A stretch of 64,000 bases of DNA from Anaspis maculata. Taxonomy: Eukaryota; Arthropoda; Insecta; Coleoptera; Scraptiidae. A program made the position numbers and the translations under genes. The stretch's first letter is position 1. The number at the start of each line of letters is the position of its first letter. Where the stretch lies: contig OX421965.1 of NCBI GenBank assembly GCA_949128115.1, positions 9,393,420-9,457,419 on the forward strand. The letters run 5' to 3'. The notes beneath the pieces are model-generated. The model had not been told where the DNA came from. It did not search any database and worked only from the letters and a program-made list of their open reading frames with translations. Below, in pieces: positions 35,301 through 40,800 of the stretch.

Positions 35301-37559
35301 AGGTACCTATAAGTGTTTATTGGTCCTATTCTGTAAAAAAGATACATCGATGTAAGCGCTACATCGCTGTAAAGTGACAGAAATAATAATGTTTGGCATT
35401 GTCATATGTGTCATTTTACAGCGATGCAGCGCTTACATCGATGTATCTATTTTACAGAATAGCACTTTATTTCTATAAACAATTATTCTAATCTTATTCC
35501 ATACCAATCGCAAAATCAGTTGAAAAATTGCAAAAAAAATTAAATTACCACACGATAGATACGAACATAATAAACTATAACATGCATCTGTCAGTTGCCT
35601 TGCCACTTGCTAGCCGCGCACATAAACCAAGGCCGCGCGAAAATAAATGGTTAGACTACTTAGATTATGGGACTTTGCGATTTTGATCAGGCTATTGACT
35701 AAATCATCAGTCTCGTATTCTTCTTTTCCTCCATTTCTCCCGACTCAATACAAATTCAACATATATGCCGATCACGTTTTAAATTCAGTAGAAATTAAAA
35801 CGCGGTTGGCCATGTTCTCTAGGGTGTAACGGACGCTGACAGACCAAGTTACGTGAAAACGGGCTTTTTGTGGCGAAGTCCAGTGAGGTTATAAAATTTT
35901 GACATGAAATGCCAATTCTGGCGTCTCCTTGCATCATATTCCGCTACAGTGTTGCCTTGGCTGTTATGACTGTTATCTTGTCAGAATGGCAGGTAAGTGA
36001 CAGAGTGCCGAGCCGTTCTAGGTTTTAGACACTAGGCCTTCATTTCTGACCATACATTAGAACAGTTTTCTCAACCTAGTATATGATATGATGGTATATT
36101 ATGATTCACTATTTTGTTAAAAAAAACTGTTCACCAGTCGCCCATTTAAACTGGAGAAAGTCTATCAAAATCAAGACGTCTTGAGCGTTCATACAATCTT
36201 GCAACAGCGCTGTACTCGATTGACAATACGAATTCAAGGTCATCTGGGGAGATCTTGATCCAACATTACAAATTTGAGCATCCCCAAATATCGCAGAATT
36301 GCCAACTTGGCGTGCAAAATTACCGTTCTAGTGCTGAATTTAAAAGCTGATCGGCATATATGTACCGGATGTTTATAAACGTCTGTGATCGCATCGCCTT
36401 TGGAATCCCCTCTCGATCACTACAATTGCGCCTGTTACTACGTTTTTCGGCCTGACCCAAGCCTGCCGCGATCACAGTCTCTTATAAACACCCCGTATAT
36501 TTTGGAAACAAATAAAGATAGTATGGTGTGGTGAGAGCATTGCAAGCATTGATAAAATAATTATTGCTTTCTTGATTAAATGGAATCTAAGCTAAATACC
36601 ACCTTACCGAAAATATGAAATTATTATTATAATTATAGATAATAAGGGCAAGAATAGCCCAATACTTCGAACCATTCGACAATTTGACATTGACATTTTA
36701 GGACAAAATTGATCGCCACGTTTATTTACGCCCTACGGCGCAGCTCATCGGCTTATTACGATTTGTGGTGTGTCACCCCCAAATTCGCAATCGTCATTTA
36801 ACGTTAGTGATCATTGAGTGTAATGATAATTAACGTGTAGTCTGTCTAAGATATTGGTGAGTTTTGCTGCAAAAGGAGAGCGCCTATAAATTTTTATTGA
36901 ATTTTGGCCAACGTGTCACGTTAACACGCACCTCATTCACATTTTTCAAAATTATATTTTATACCACCATCACTATCTTTGAGTGCAAGGTCAGCTGGAG
37001 ACGATTACATTCAGGGAATATTTATGCTCATTTGCTGGCAAATTGAAGAACCACAAAATCTATTTGATAAAATACGACTTACAATCTAGGCCCTCTGCAG
37101 CAAACGAAGTTGGCACGCCTTTCGACTTCTTCTTGTTGAGCTTCAGGAGCTTCTCGAGGCTTTTGATGTTCCTGTCCTCTTCACGATTCGCGTCCATGAG
37201 CTGCTTCTGTCGCATCCTATCCATGTCCTTTTGCAATTTCACGTGTTCCCGCTTTTCCTCCTTCAGTTCATCTTCGATCGAAGGTGCTTGCTGCAATTTT
37301 TATATTTTTATAGATCTTTCTAAAAATTTATTCGTTTGTCGTCAACACTTACACGTTTTGGTTGTTTCTGTTTTTGTTTAACTTCCGGTTTCTTTTGAGC
37401 CACACTTTTGGAATGCACCTCAGTTTTTGGCTCTTGCTGTTCTTTCCCAAGTTTCCTTCTGACATACCATTCGTTCTTCTTCGCCTTCGCGTCTTTTCTT
37501 TTCTGTTTTCTCAGCTGTTTTCTGGTCGGCTCGCCTTTTCTTTGATTTTTCACCCTCAT
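9968..37559 (-). CDS. NOM1: NOM1/Sgd1-family nucleolar MIF4G- and MA3-domain protein, six exons, 875 aa
   Basis: CDS exons (minus strand): 37559-37353, 37290-37083, 14328-13387, 12310-11466, 11411-11280, 10261-9968. All introns are GT-AG and the phases agree, giving 875 aa; family members are of similar size. The family acts in the nucleolus in 40S ribosomal subunit maturation and binds eIF4A-type helicases. The exon 2 to 3 join reads EGLD-YILEVCDSEA across a 22.7 kb intron; this restores the conserved GLDYIL-type motif that follows the basic N terminus of the family, and is the key reason for linking the two blocks. The exon 3 to 4 join reads GTEVG-ANFLQ. The nested gene for ATP synthase subunit d lies in intron 2 on the other strand. 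Intron 4 is 54 nt, in frame and stop-free. The start ATG at 37559 precedes a lysine/arginine-rich segment, as expected. Confidence 0.85.
10291..10405. repeat. 115-bp MITE in NOM1 intron 5
   Basis: Arms TATGTTCATTGAAAAATTCA and the complement ending TTTTTAATGAACATA, with a second pair GGGAGGC / GCCTCCC. No coding capacity. Confidence 0.75.
12635..12911. repeat. (TGAGT/TGAGTGAG)n minisatellite in NOM1 intron 3
   Basis: About 275 bp of degenerate tandem units such as TGAGTGAGTTGAA and TGAGTGAGTTAAG. Open frames on the minus strand across it (repeated SLNLLSHLTH and HSTHSLNS units) are a by-product of the repeat and are not genes. Confidence 0.9.
13049..13272. repeat. ~224-bp MITE with nested inverted pairs, NOM1 intron 3
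   Basis: The outer arms GCCGCATCCACATAGGATTA and TAATCCTATGTGAATGCGGTC enclose an inner pair GAGCGTTCACATAGACTTAC / CAAGTCTATGTGAACGCT. The hairpin loop carries GCACTGCCACTGCCATTC. It lies upstream of exon 4, entirely within the intron. Confidence 0.75.
14741..14879 (-). other. Possible cysteine-rich terminal mini-exon (unproven)
   Basis: On the minus strand an acceptor-like TTTGTAG is followed by a 45-codon open frame ending in TAA. It encodes six cysteines in the order CC-x3-C-x8-C-x12-C-x4-C, and the stretch ends FCGITTCAG. The even cysteine count and compact spacing resemble small secreted insect peptides, but I cannot name a family. No upstream signal-peptide exon was found, and the other strand is open here too. 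Treat it as a hypothesis. Confidence 0.15.
17088..17190. repeat. MITE-like copy, GTGACAAGCTGGAG family
   Basis: Starts GTGACAAGCTGGAGTGCTGG and ends GTAGCTCCCCAGCT, with the internal pair ATGGTCGCTGAT / CAGGTGCCATCAGCCGTAG. It is related to the copy at 24737-24850. Confidence 0.5.
18544..20807. repeat. Foldback element F1, interrupted by a second foldback
   Basis: The termini are CTGCGCAACAAATATGTTGT and the complement. The arms continue through GGTTAGCGAGCTCAGTTTCT and CTTGCGCCCAGTTTTGAAAT, and meet in a centre around GGGCCCATTCAAAATGGGC near 19040. The right arm is split by the element 19413-20638. An uninterrupted copy is at 50521-51554 and shares the entire layout, which shows that the split is an insertion. 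There is no transposase ORF. Confidence 0.85.
19413..20638. repeat. 1.2-kb TACAGGGTGATTCACC foldback F2, nested in F1
   Basis: Termini TACAGGGTGATTCACCACCA and TGGTGGTGAATCACCCTGTA are complementary. A second TACAGGGTGATTCATGTATT motif occurs ~100 bp inside each end. The first ~170 bp match, with divergence, the ends of the transposase-bearing palindrome at 40683-43154, including the internal second motif. It is therefore probably a non-autonomous relative of that mariner-like element. Confidence 0.8.
20808..21647. other. Gene-free stretch in NOM1 intron 2
   Basis: AT-rich, with a 97-codon open frame at 21224-21517 that lacks any recognised domain. I see nothing else. Confidence 0.45.
21648..23238. 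repeat. 1.6-kb foldback F3
   Basis: Ends TAGCCCAGGCGCCAGGGAG and TCCCTGGCGCCTGGGCTA. The arms of about 500 bp carry paired blocks such as GTGCACCAGCGTGGTTTTTG near 21805 and its complement near 23072, and GGCCATGGAGCTTTCACGAC near 22909 with its complement. CCA flanks both ends and may be a 3-bp duplication. The core is a second inverted unit (22149-22745). Confidence 0.85.
22149..22745. repeat. ~600-bp TACAGGGTGTACT unit at the core of F3
   Basis: Begins TACAGGGTGTACTGAGG and ends with the complement GTAGTACACCCTGTA; inner blocks such as CTTGGTATATAATATACTGT pair across the centre at about 22440. Its TACAGGGTG terminus matches other elements in the window, so it may be an insertion into the loop of an older foldback. 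Confidence 0.65.
23304..23970. promoter_or_regulatory. Cluster of nine TTACGAT motifs (putative regulatory module)
   Basis: Exact TTACGAT or its complement occurs at 23304, 23353, 23369, 23696, 23735, 23753, 23784, 23833 and 23964. The extended consensus is close to (C/T)ACTTACGATA. Spacing is irregular, both orientations occur and the flanks differ, so this is not a tandem repeat. A 7-mer on both strands would be expected about 0.1 times in this length by simple base counting. The cluster lies in NOM1 intron 2 between two repeats. A binding-site array is an inference; the factor is unknown. Confidence 0.35.
24640..24960. repeat. Inverted repeat around a GTGACAAGCTGGAG MITE
   Basis: The left arm TTATTTCTACCTATTACTCG ... 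GCTAGGAGTTTTT pairs with the right arm AAAAACTCGTAG ... GGTAGAAATAAGG. The centre, 24737-24850, is itself flanked by GTGACAAGCT and AGCTTGTCAC, so two inverted units are stacked. It relates to 17088-17190 and to a solo end near 24976. Confidence 0.6.
25114..25483 (+). mobile_element. tRNA-derived SINE (family 1), forward copy
   Basis: The head is tRNA-like: an A box TAGCTCAGTTTAG at about 25122-25134 and a perfect B box GGTTCGAATCC at 25176-25186, i.e. an internal RNA polymerase III promoter. The acceptor ends do not pair, so it is not a functional tRNA. The AT-rich body runs through AACCGCAAGTAGATGCAAAT to CATGTGATTTATT. An inverted copy is at 27921-28287, and body-only fragments lie at 27430-27720. 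Confidence 0.8.
25485..26270 (+). repeat. Interspersed repeat with internal (TG)n, copy 1
   Basis: Starts ACTTTCCCGGCC with the nearby complement GGAGGGAAAG forming a hairpin, then TTTCACCGGATATATCCG, a (TG)n tract at about 25618-25652 and TTTTTGGCTGTCATCTGTCAA; it ends near TTTCCGACTGTAATTTTTT. Matching copies lie head to tail at 61960-63200. There is no coding capacity and the class is unknown. A partial restart of the unit (CACGATAATTACCGAATTAT) follows at 26641. Confidence 0.65.
27230..27900. repeat. Inverted composite of SINE-body fragments and flanks
   Basis: AAGGTAACTGAGGAGTTATT at 27238 pairs with its complement at 27843-27865, and TACAGCAACTTGAACAAATA near 27336 with the complement near 27745. 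Inside are two opposed fragments of the SINE-1 body (about 27430-27520 minus, 27530-27720 plus). It looks like a foldback formed by head-on SINE copies. Confidence 0.6.
27921..28287 (-). mobile_element. tRNA-derived SINE (family 1), reverse copy
   Basis: Minus-strand copy: B box (GGTTCGAATCC) at about 28212-28222, A box at about 28264-28276, then the same AT-rich body ending in the CATGTGATTTATTTATT tail. It ends about 225 bp before the ATP synthase subunit d start codon, so it forms the upstream boundary of that gene. Confidence 0.8.
28512..29042 (+). CDS. ATPsynD: Mitochondrial ATP synthase subunit d (peripheral stalk)
   Basis: Complete 176-codon ORF without introns. Subunit d is part of the peripheral stalk of the mitochondrial F1Fo ATP synthase, which holds the catalytic head still during rotation. 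Family hallmarks are clear: the N terminus AKRIAQHSVEWTKLAALVP, the VPVAG-like IPVAGMVDEFQKQYQAL segment, a central coiled coil, the IPYDQMTLEDFRDAFPE block and the end NKPTFWPHN. The length fits insect orthologues (about 175-180 aa). The ATG follows CCAGACGATC. It lies inside NOM1 intron 2 on the opposite strand, and its GC-rich coding sequence stands out from the AT-rich repeats around it. A 5' UTR exon cannot be excluded. It is intact and conserved, so probably functional; lack of introns also allows a retrocopy origin, though no poly(A) tract or flanking repeat proves one. Confidence 0.93.
   Translation: MTPAKRIAQHSVEWTKLAALVPPHQKAQFLAFKARSDGYLRRVLANPEKAPVINWADYKAKIPVAGMVDEFQKQYQALTIPYPSDTVSSQIDAAEKEIKSDIDKFKSESGVRIADYEKQLAHLASLIPYDQMTLEDFRDAFPEEALDPINKPTFWPHNVTERLDYDHEKQRAQEDH
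29127..29132 (+). terminator. Poly(A) signal of ATP synthase subunit d
   Basis: AATAAA 85 nt after the stop codon, the first canonical signal downstream. Confidence 0.6.
29133..30010. other. Gene-free stretch in NOM1 intron 2
   Basis: No exon, RNA gene or clear repeat is seen between the ATP synthase gene and the inverted repeat at 30011. Confidence 0.45.
30011..30420. repeat. ~410-bp inverted repeat
   Basis: GAAGCTAACGTCCTCGTAGC ... GTAGATGTGGTAT on the left pairs, imperfectly, with ATACCACATCTGCACAACTG ... GACGTTAGCTCGTA on the right. The interior motif GGTGGCGGCCACTAAATAAA / AAATGGAATGAAAGTGCC recurs at 34740-34810, so the inside is itself a dispersed repeat. Confidence 0.6.
30421..31280. 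other. Gene-free stretch in NOM1 intron 2
   Basis: AT-rich; I see no recognisable feature. Confidence 0.45.
31281..31665 (+). repeat. GC-rich dispersed repeat (GGGGCTCCAAGAGACACCCG family), copy 1
   Basis: A purine/GC-rich unit with alternating short blocks (AACACCAGGGAACCTATAAG, GGAGACACAAGG, CCCATCGGGGCTTTGAACGG, GGGGTTTACGGAGCTCC). An inverted, diverged copy is at 63325-63670 and a third partial copy begins near 63865. No ORF is conserved between copies. Its composition is unlike the surrounding AT-rich DNA. Confidence 0.65.
31666..32608. other. Gene-free stretch with a small dispersed repeat
   Basis: A ~130-bp segment at 31998-32130 (GCACTTGTTGCACTTTATAT ... TTGGGTGTGCGAGAATTGAA) matches 24168-24300. 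Nothing else is supportable. Confidence 0.5.
32609..32841. repeat. ~233-bp GC-rich MITE, AGGGCCCTATTTTCGG ends
   Basis: Arms AGGGCCCTATTTTCGGGAAA and the complement GTCCCGAAAATAGGGCCCCT enclose a strong inner pair GTTGCTAGGCAACCAGGGCT / AGCCCTGGTTGCCTAGCAAC. Another copy of the end motif, GAAAATAGGGCCCC, lies in the loop at about 32726, and a related end is at 24608. Confidence 0.75.
32842..34128. other. Gene-free stretch in NOM1 intron 2
   Basis: No exon or RNA gene is recognised; open frames here are short and AT-rich. Confidence 0.45.
34129..34299. repeat. ~170-bp MITE
   Basis: Arms ATATCACTCGTGCTCGAGAT ... TTTTGGCCAGGCG and CGCCTGACCAAAATT ... AAGCACTTGTGATAT. The loop has a GGGCATTTATC / GATAAATGCCC hairpin. 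No coding capacity. Confidence 0.7.
34866..35300. repeat. Two tandem ~215-bp units
   Basis: Landmarks recur with a 215-nt period: GTCCGTAGCG at 34878 and 35093, TATAAGCACGT, GATGATACGAACATTG, and GATA(A)G(G)TTTCCGTAAG. The copies are diverged, including small indels. They lie just left of the MITE at 35326. Open frames on both strands here are a result of the repeat. Confidence 0.7.
35326..35462. repeat. 137-bp MITE with ~55-bp arms
   Basis: Arms CTATTCTGTAAAAAAGATAC (continuing ATCGATGTAAGCGC) and the complement ending GTATCTATTTTACAGAATAG. Nearly perfect pairing indicates a young insertion. Confidence 0.8.
35463..37082. other. Gene-free 5' end of NOM1 intron 2
   Basis: Holds one MITE (36367-36494) and otherwise nothing recognisable. 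The NOM1 exon 2 donor GTAAGT begins at 37082 on the minus strand. Confidence 0.45.
36367..36494. repeat. ~128-bp MITE
   Basis: GGATGTTTATAAACGTCTGT followed by GATCGC pairs with GCGATCACAGTCTCTTATAAACACCCC. The interior has CGGCCTGACCCAAGCCTGCC, reminiscent of the loop of the MITE at 4402. Confidence 0.65.
37083..37559 (-). CDS. NOM1: NOM1 exons 1-2: basic N terminus
   Basis: Exon 1 (37559-37353) encodes residues 1-69, rich in lysine and arginine, with TRKQLRKQKRKDAK as the typical NOM1/Sgd1 opening motif. A 62-nt intron (GTAAGT ... TTGCAG) leads to exon 2 (37290-37083), which encodes a charged coiled-coil-like stretch and EDRNIKSLEKLLKLNKKKSK followed by PTSFAAEGLD. That order (KLxxLExxLxLxKKK, PxSF, GLDY) is the family N-terminal signature. 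Exon 2 ends after the first base of the tyrosine codon, and exon 3 at 14328 supplies the other two. Confidence 0.8.
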
Positions 37560-37860
37560 TTTTCTTAAAATCTACGAAATCGTTGTGTTTTGAAAGTGCA
37601 TCGAGCATCGAGCACATGAACAAACACATGAATAAAGTTAGGTTAGAAAATTGACGCACCTGTCAAATCTAGTGACAAAATTGGGGTGTTTGGTGATTTT
37701 TTCGACAGCGACGTCAAGGACATCTGTCAATAATGACGTTTTGAGTTATAACAACATGTGCAGGTGTTGATAGCGTCATGTTTCGCATCATTTTAATTTT
37801 ATTGATATAATTAGACCGGAATAAACCGCAAATTAGTCAGCGTAGAACAATCGAAGCGTA
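37560..37860. promoter_or_regulatory. Shared divergent promoter region, NOM1 / acid phosphatase
   Basis: The two start codons face away from each other with 301 bp between them, so both 5' UTRs and core promoters must lie here or overlap. No clear TATA box is seen for either gene. Confidence 0.5.
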
Positions 37861-40800
37861 ATGTGGGGCTTGGTCTTTGTGTTTATCGCTTCCACTGCAG
37901 TTGTCAGTGGACAAGTGCTTTGGTATCAACCGGAACAAATCCACCTGGCCTACGGCGAGGGCGTCCATCAAATCGTGGTCACTTGGTCCACTTTCAACGA
38001 CACGGATGAATCCTTGGTGGAGTACGGAATTGGGGGGCTCGTCGTCAGTGCCAGAGGCGAGTCCAGACGCTTCACCGATGGCGGTCGAGCCAAGCACTCT
38101 CAGTACGTCCACCGAGTCCTCCTCACGGACCTGACGCCGAATTCTCAATACAGTACGTATAGTCTCGAGGACCTCTTCCAAAATTCTCACTCGTTTTTTT
38201 CAGTGTATCATTGTGGAAGCAGCCAGGGCTGGTCGAGCGTCTTCTGGTTCAAAACAGCACCCGAAACAGAAAACTGGCAGCCGAGTTTAGTGATTTACGG
38301 CGACATGGGTAACGAGAATGCACAGTCTTTGGCTAGACTACAAGAAGAGACGCAGAGAGGAATGTACGATGCAGTTCTTCATGTTGGAGATTTTGCTTAT
38401 GATATGGATTCAGTAAATTGCTTGAAAATTTTCAAGTGTTTCAAAATAATTACAGTAATTTTACAGGAAAATGCTGCAGTTGGAGATCAGTTCATGAGGC
38501 AAATCGAGTCGATTGCCGCTTATCTCCCGTACATGACTTGTCCAGGAAACCATGAGGAACAATAGTAGGTTTTGGTTTTTAATGACATTCTACAGGGTGT
38601 TTCACTTTTTTTGTCAATATTTTAGGAGACGGTAGAGCATAGCAAATCATGTACTTTCACCCCCAAAAAAAAAAAACGAAAAATTGATTTTTTTTAAATA
38701 AATGAAAAATCAAAATTGCAAATTTTGAAATTTTGTGACAAAAGCTAATATGTTTGTAGGCATGCGTCAACTTACTTTGTGTACCAAATTTGGTCAAAAT
38801 CCAGTTATTAAATTTGGAGTTATAACACCAAAACCACTTTCAAAACTCAACTTTAAAAGTCTTTATCTCCATTACAATGAGCCTTATGAATAAAGATCAA
38901 GCAATTGCTTTTGCTTGATTTTTGTTCCTAGAAAATTCTCAAAAAACTCAGAAACTTCAAGCAACTCATAATTTAGGTTTCACTGAGCATTTGGTAACTG
39001 ATTGAAAAAATAACACTGGTTTAAAGTCTCATTTCCAAATGTTTCTCCATTTTTTGCTGGTAGATTTTAAGCAAAAGCAATTGCTTAATCTTTATTCATA
39101 AGGCCCAATGCGTTTCCGATGTAAATTTCTCTGAGAAAGTGCACTTATTTTTTGATGCTCTCTACCGATCTCCTAAAAATATTGACAAAAAAGTGTAACA
39201 CCCTGTATATTGTCGCTCCTAATCAGAGGATGTGTGGTATGATCATTATCTGATATGGTGTATTATTTTTATCTCTATAAGAAGGACATTATTGACGCGT
39301 TATTTCATGTTTATGATTGCCTTTATCTGTTATTGTTCATAGTTTTGAAAATGCCAATGCAGCAATAATATTTGCCAAGCTCTGTGATGTTGGGAAAGTG
39401 GTTGAAAAAAATTCAATAAGTGATCATCTAGTTCAAAATACCATTAATAATGGAAGAAAACCAACAAGAATATTTCACATTCAAATGCACTTGATGCAAT
39501 ATTACCAGTATCCTTGCATAAGTAATATTCCTTCTTATTTCCAATGAACTTGGTAAATTCACAACTGTTCAGTAAAAATTGAACTTTCAGCAAATGCATA
39601 ATTTACAGTATTTCACGATGTAAACTCGGCCAAAAAAAAGTCGTCATGTTTGTTGATGGACCTCTCATCGTAGCATCCCCCTCCCTGCAACTTCCTTCAA
39701 AATAATGATTTTGCTTTTCTTATTTTGTTTCCAATTGTGGTGTCATTTTATAGAAATGGTGAATATTTTCCACCATTACTTTTCCAGTTGTGGAGGCCGT
39801 GATTGTCTAATATCAATCACAGGAGAAAATTTTGCCTATCCATCGATTACGAAGATGGAAGCGCGAGCAGCGCTGAGCGTGCATGGTCTAAGGTGTTTGG
39901 TTTGGTGTGTTTGGTACAAAACTTTGATAAGCGATATTTCTGAAACGGTTCGAGATATTCTGTTGAAATTCAACAGTAATATTCCTCTTTGAAACTTGTC
40001 AAGATACCATACCAAATAGAAGTCCACGGCCAGACTAGAAGTGTAAATTATGATGATCAACAAAGGCAGTAAAGCATAAAACTATACATACAGAGTGTAC
40101 CTCTCATTTTTTTTTCAAATGTCCATTCCGGCTCTGAATTTGAAAATTGAATGTGGGAGTGAGAACGTCATGATCAACCTTGAAATAATGCAAGTGGTCT
40201 AATTATAGCAGAAGAATAACACAGGTCAACAAAGTGAAAAAAAAAATTTGTGCCTGGGTTCATTTTATGATTTTATTGAATGTCATGAGTCAAAATAATG
40301 GAAAAATACCCACATTCTCATTAAAGTTTGCTTTTGTAATATTGGTAGGTACTAATGGAACAGATTTTATATCATGAATAAAAACAGAAAATCAGTTTAT
40401 AGGGAGACGGGGGGGAAATTCTGACGTTCATGTGTCATCTACATTAGAGTCTAGAGTGCTCTGGAGTCGCAAAAACGATAGTCAAGTGTTTTATTTGACG
40501 TTTGTAGGAAATTAGAAATGCCGAAAAAAATGAAAAAATGTTCAAGTTCTCATGATCATAATAGGAAGAGTCAAGGACTCCATTTCTGATTTTTTTTTAT
40601 TGTTTTGTATCAATTCTGTGTTGAAGTGGATAAAAAGAAAGAAATTTTTTTTTTTTCAATTTTTCTCAACAAGTGCATATTATACAGGGTGTTTCATGAC
40701 TTATACGACATAGCTTAAGGATAGATCCAGTTTTTTGAGGCGGATCCGGATCTGGCTTCGAAATTTTTCTAAGATCCTGCGTTTCAAAGTTACAGGGTGA

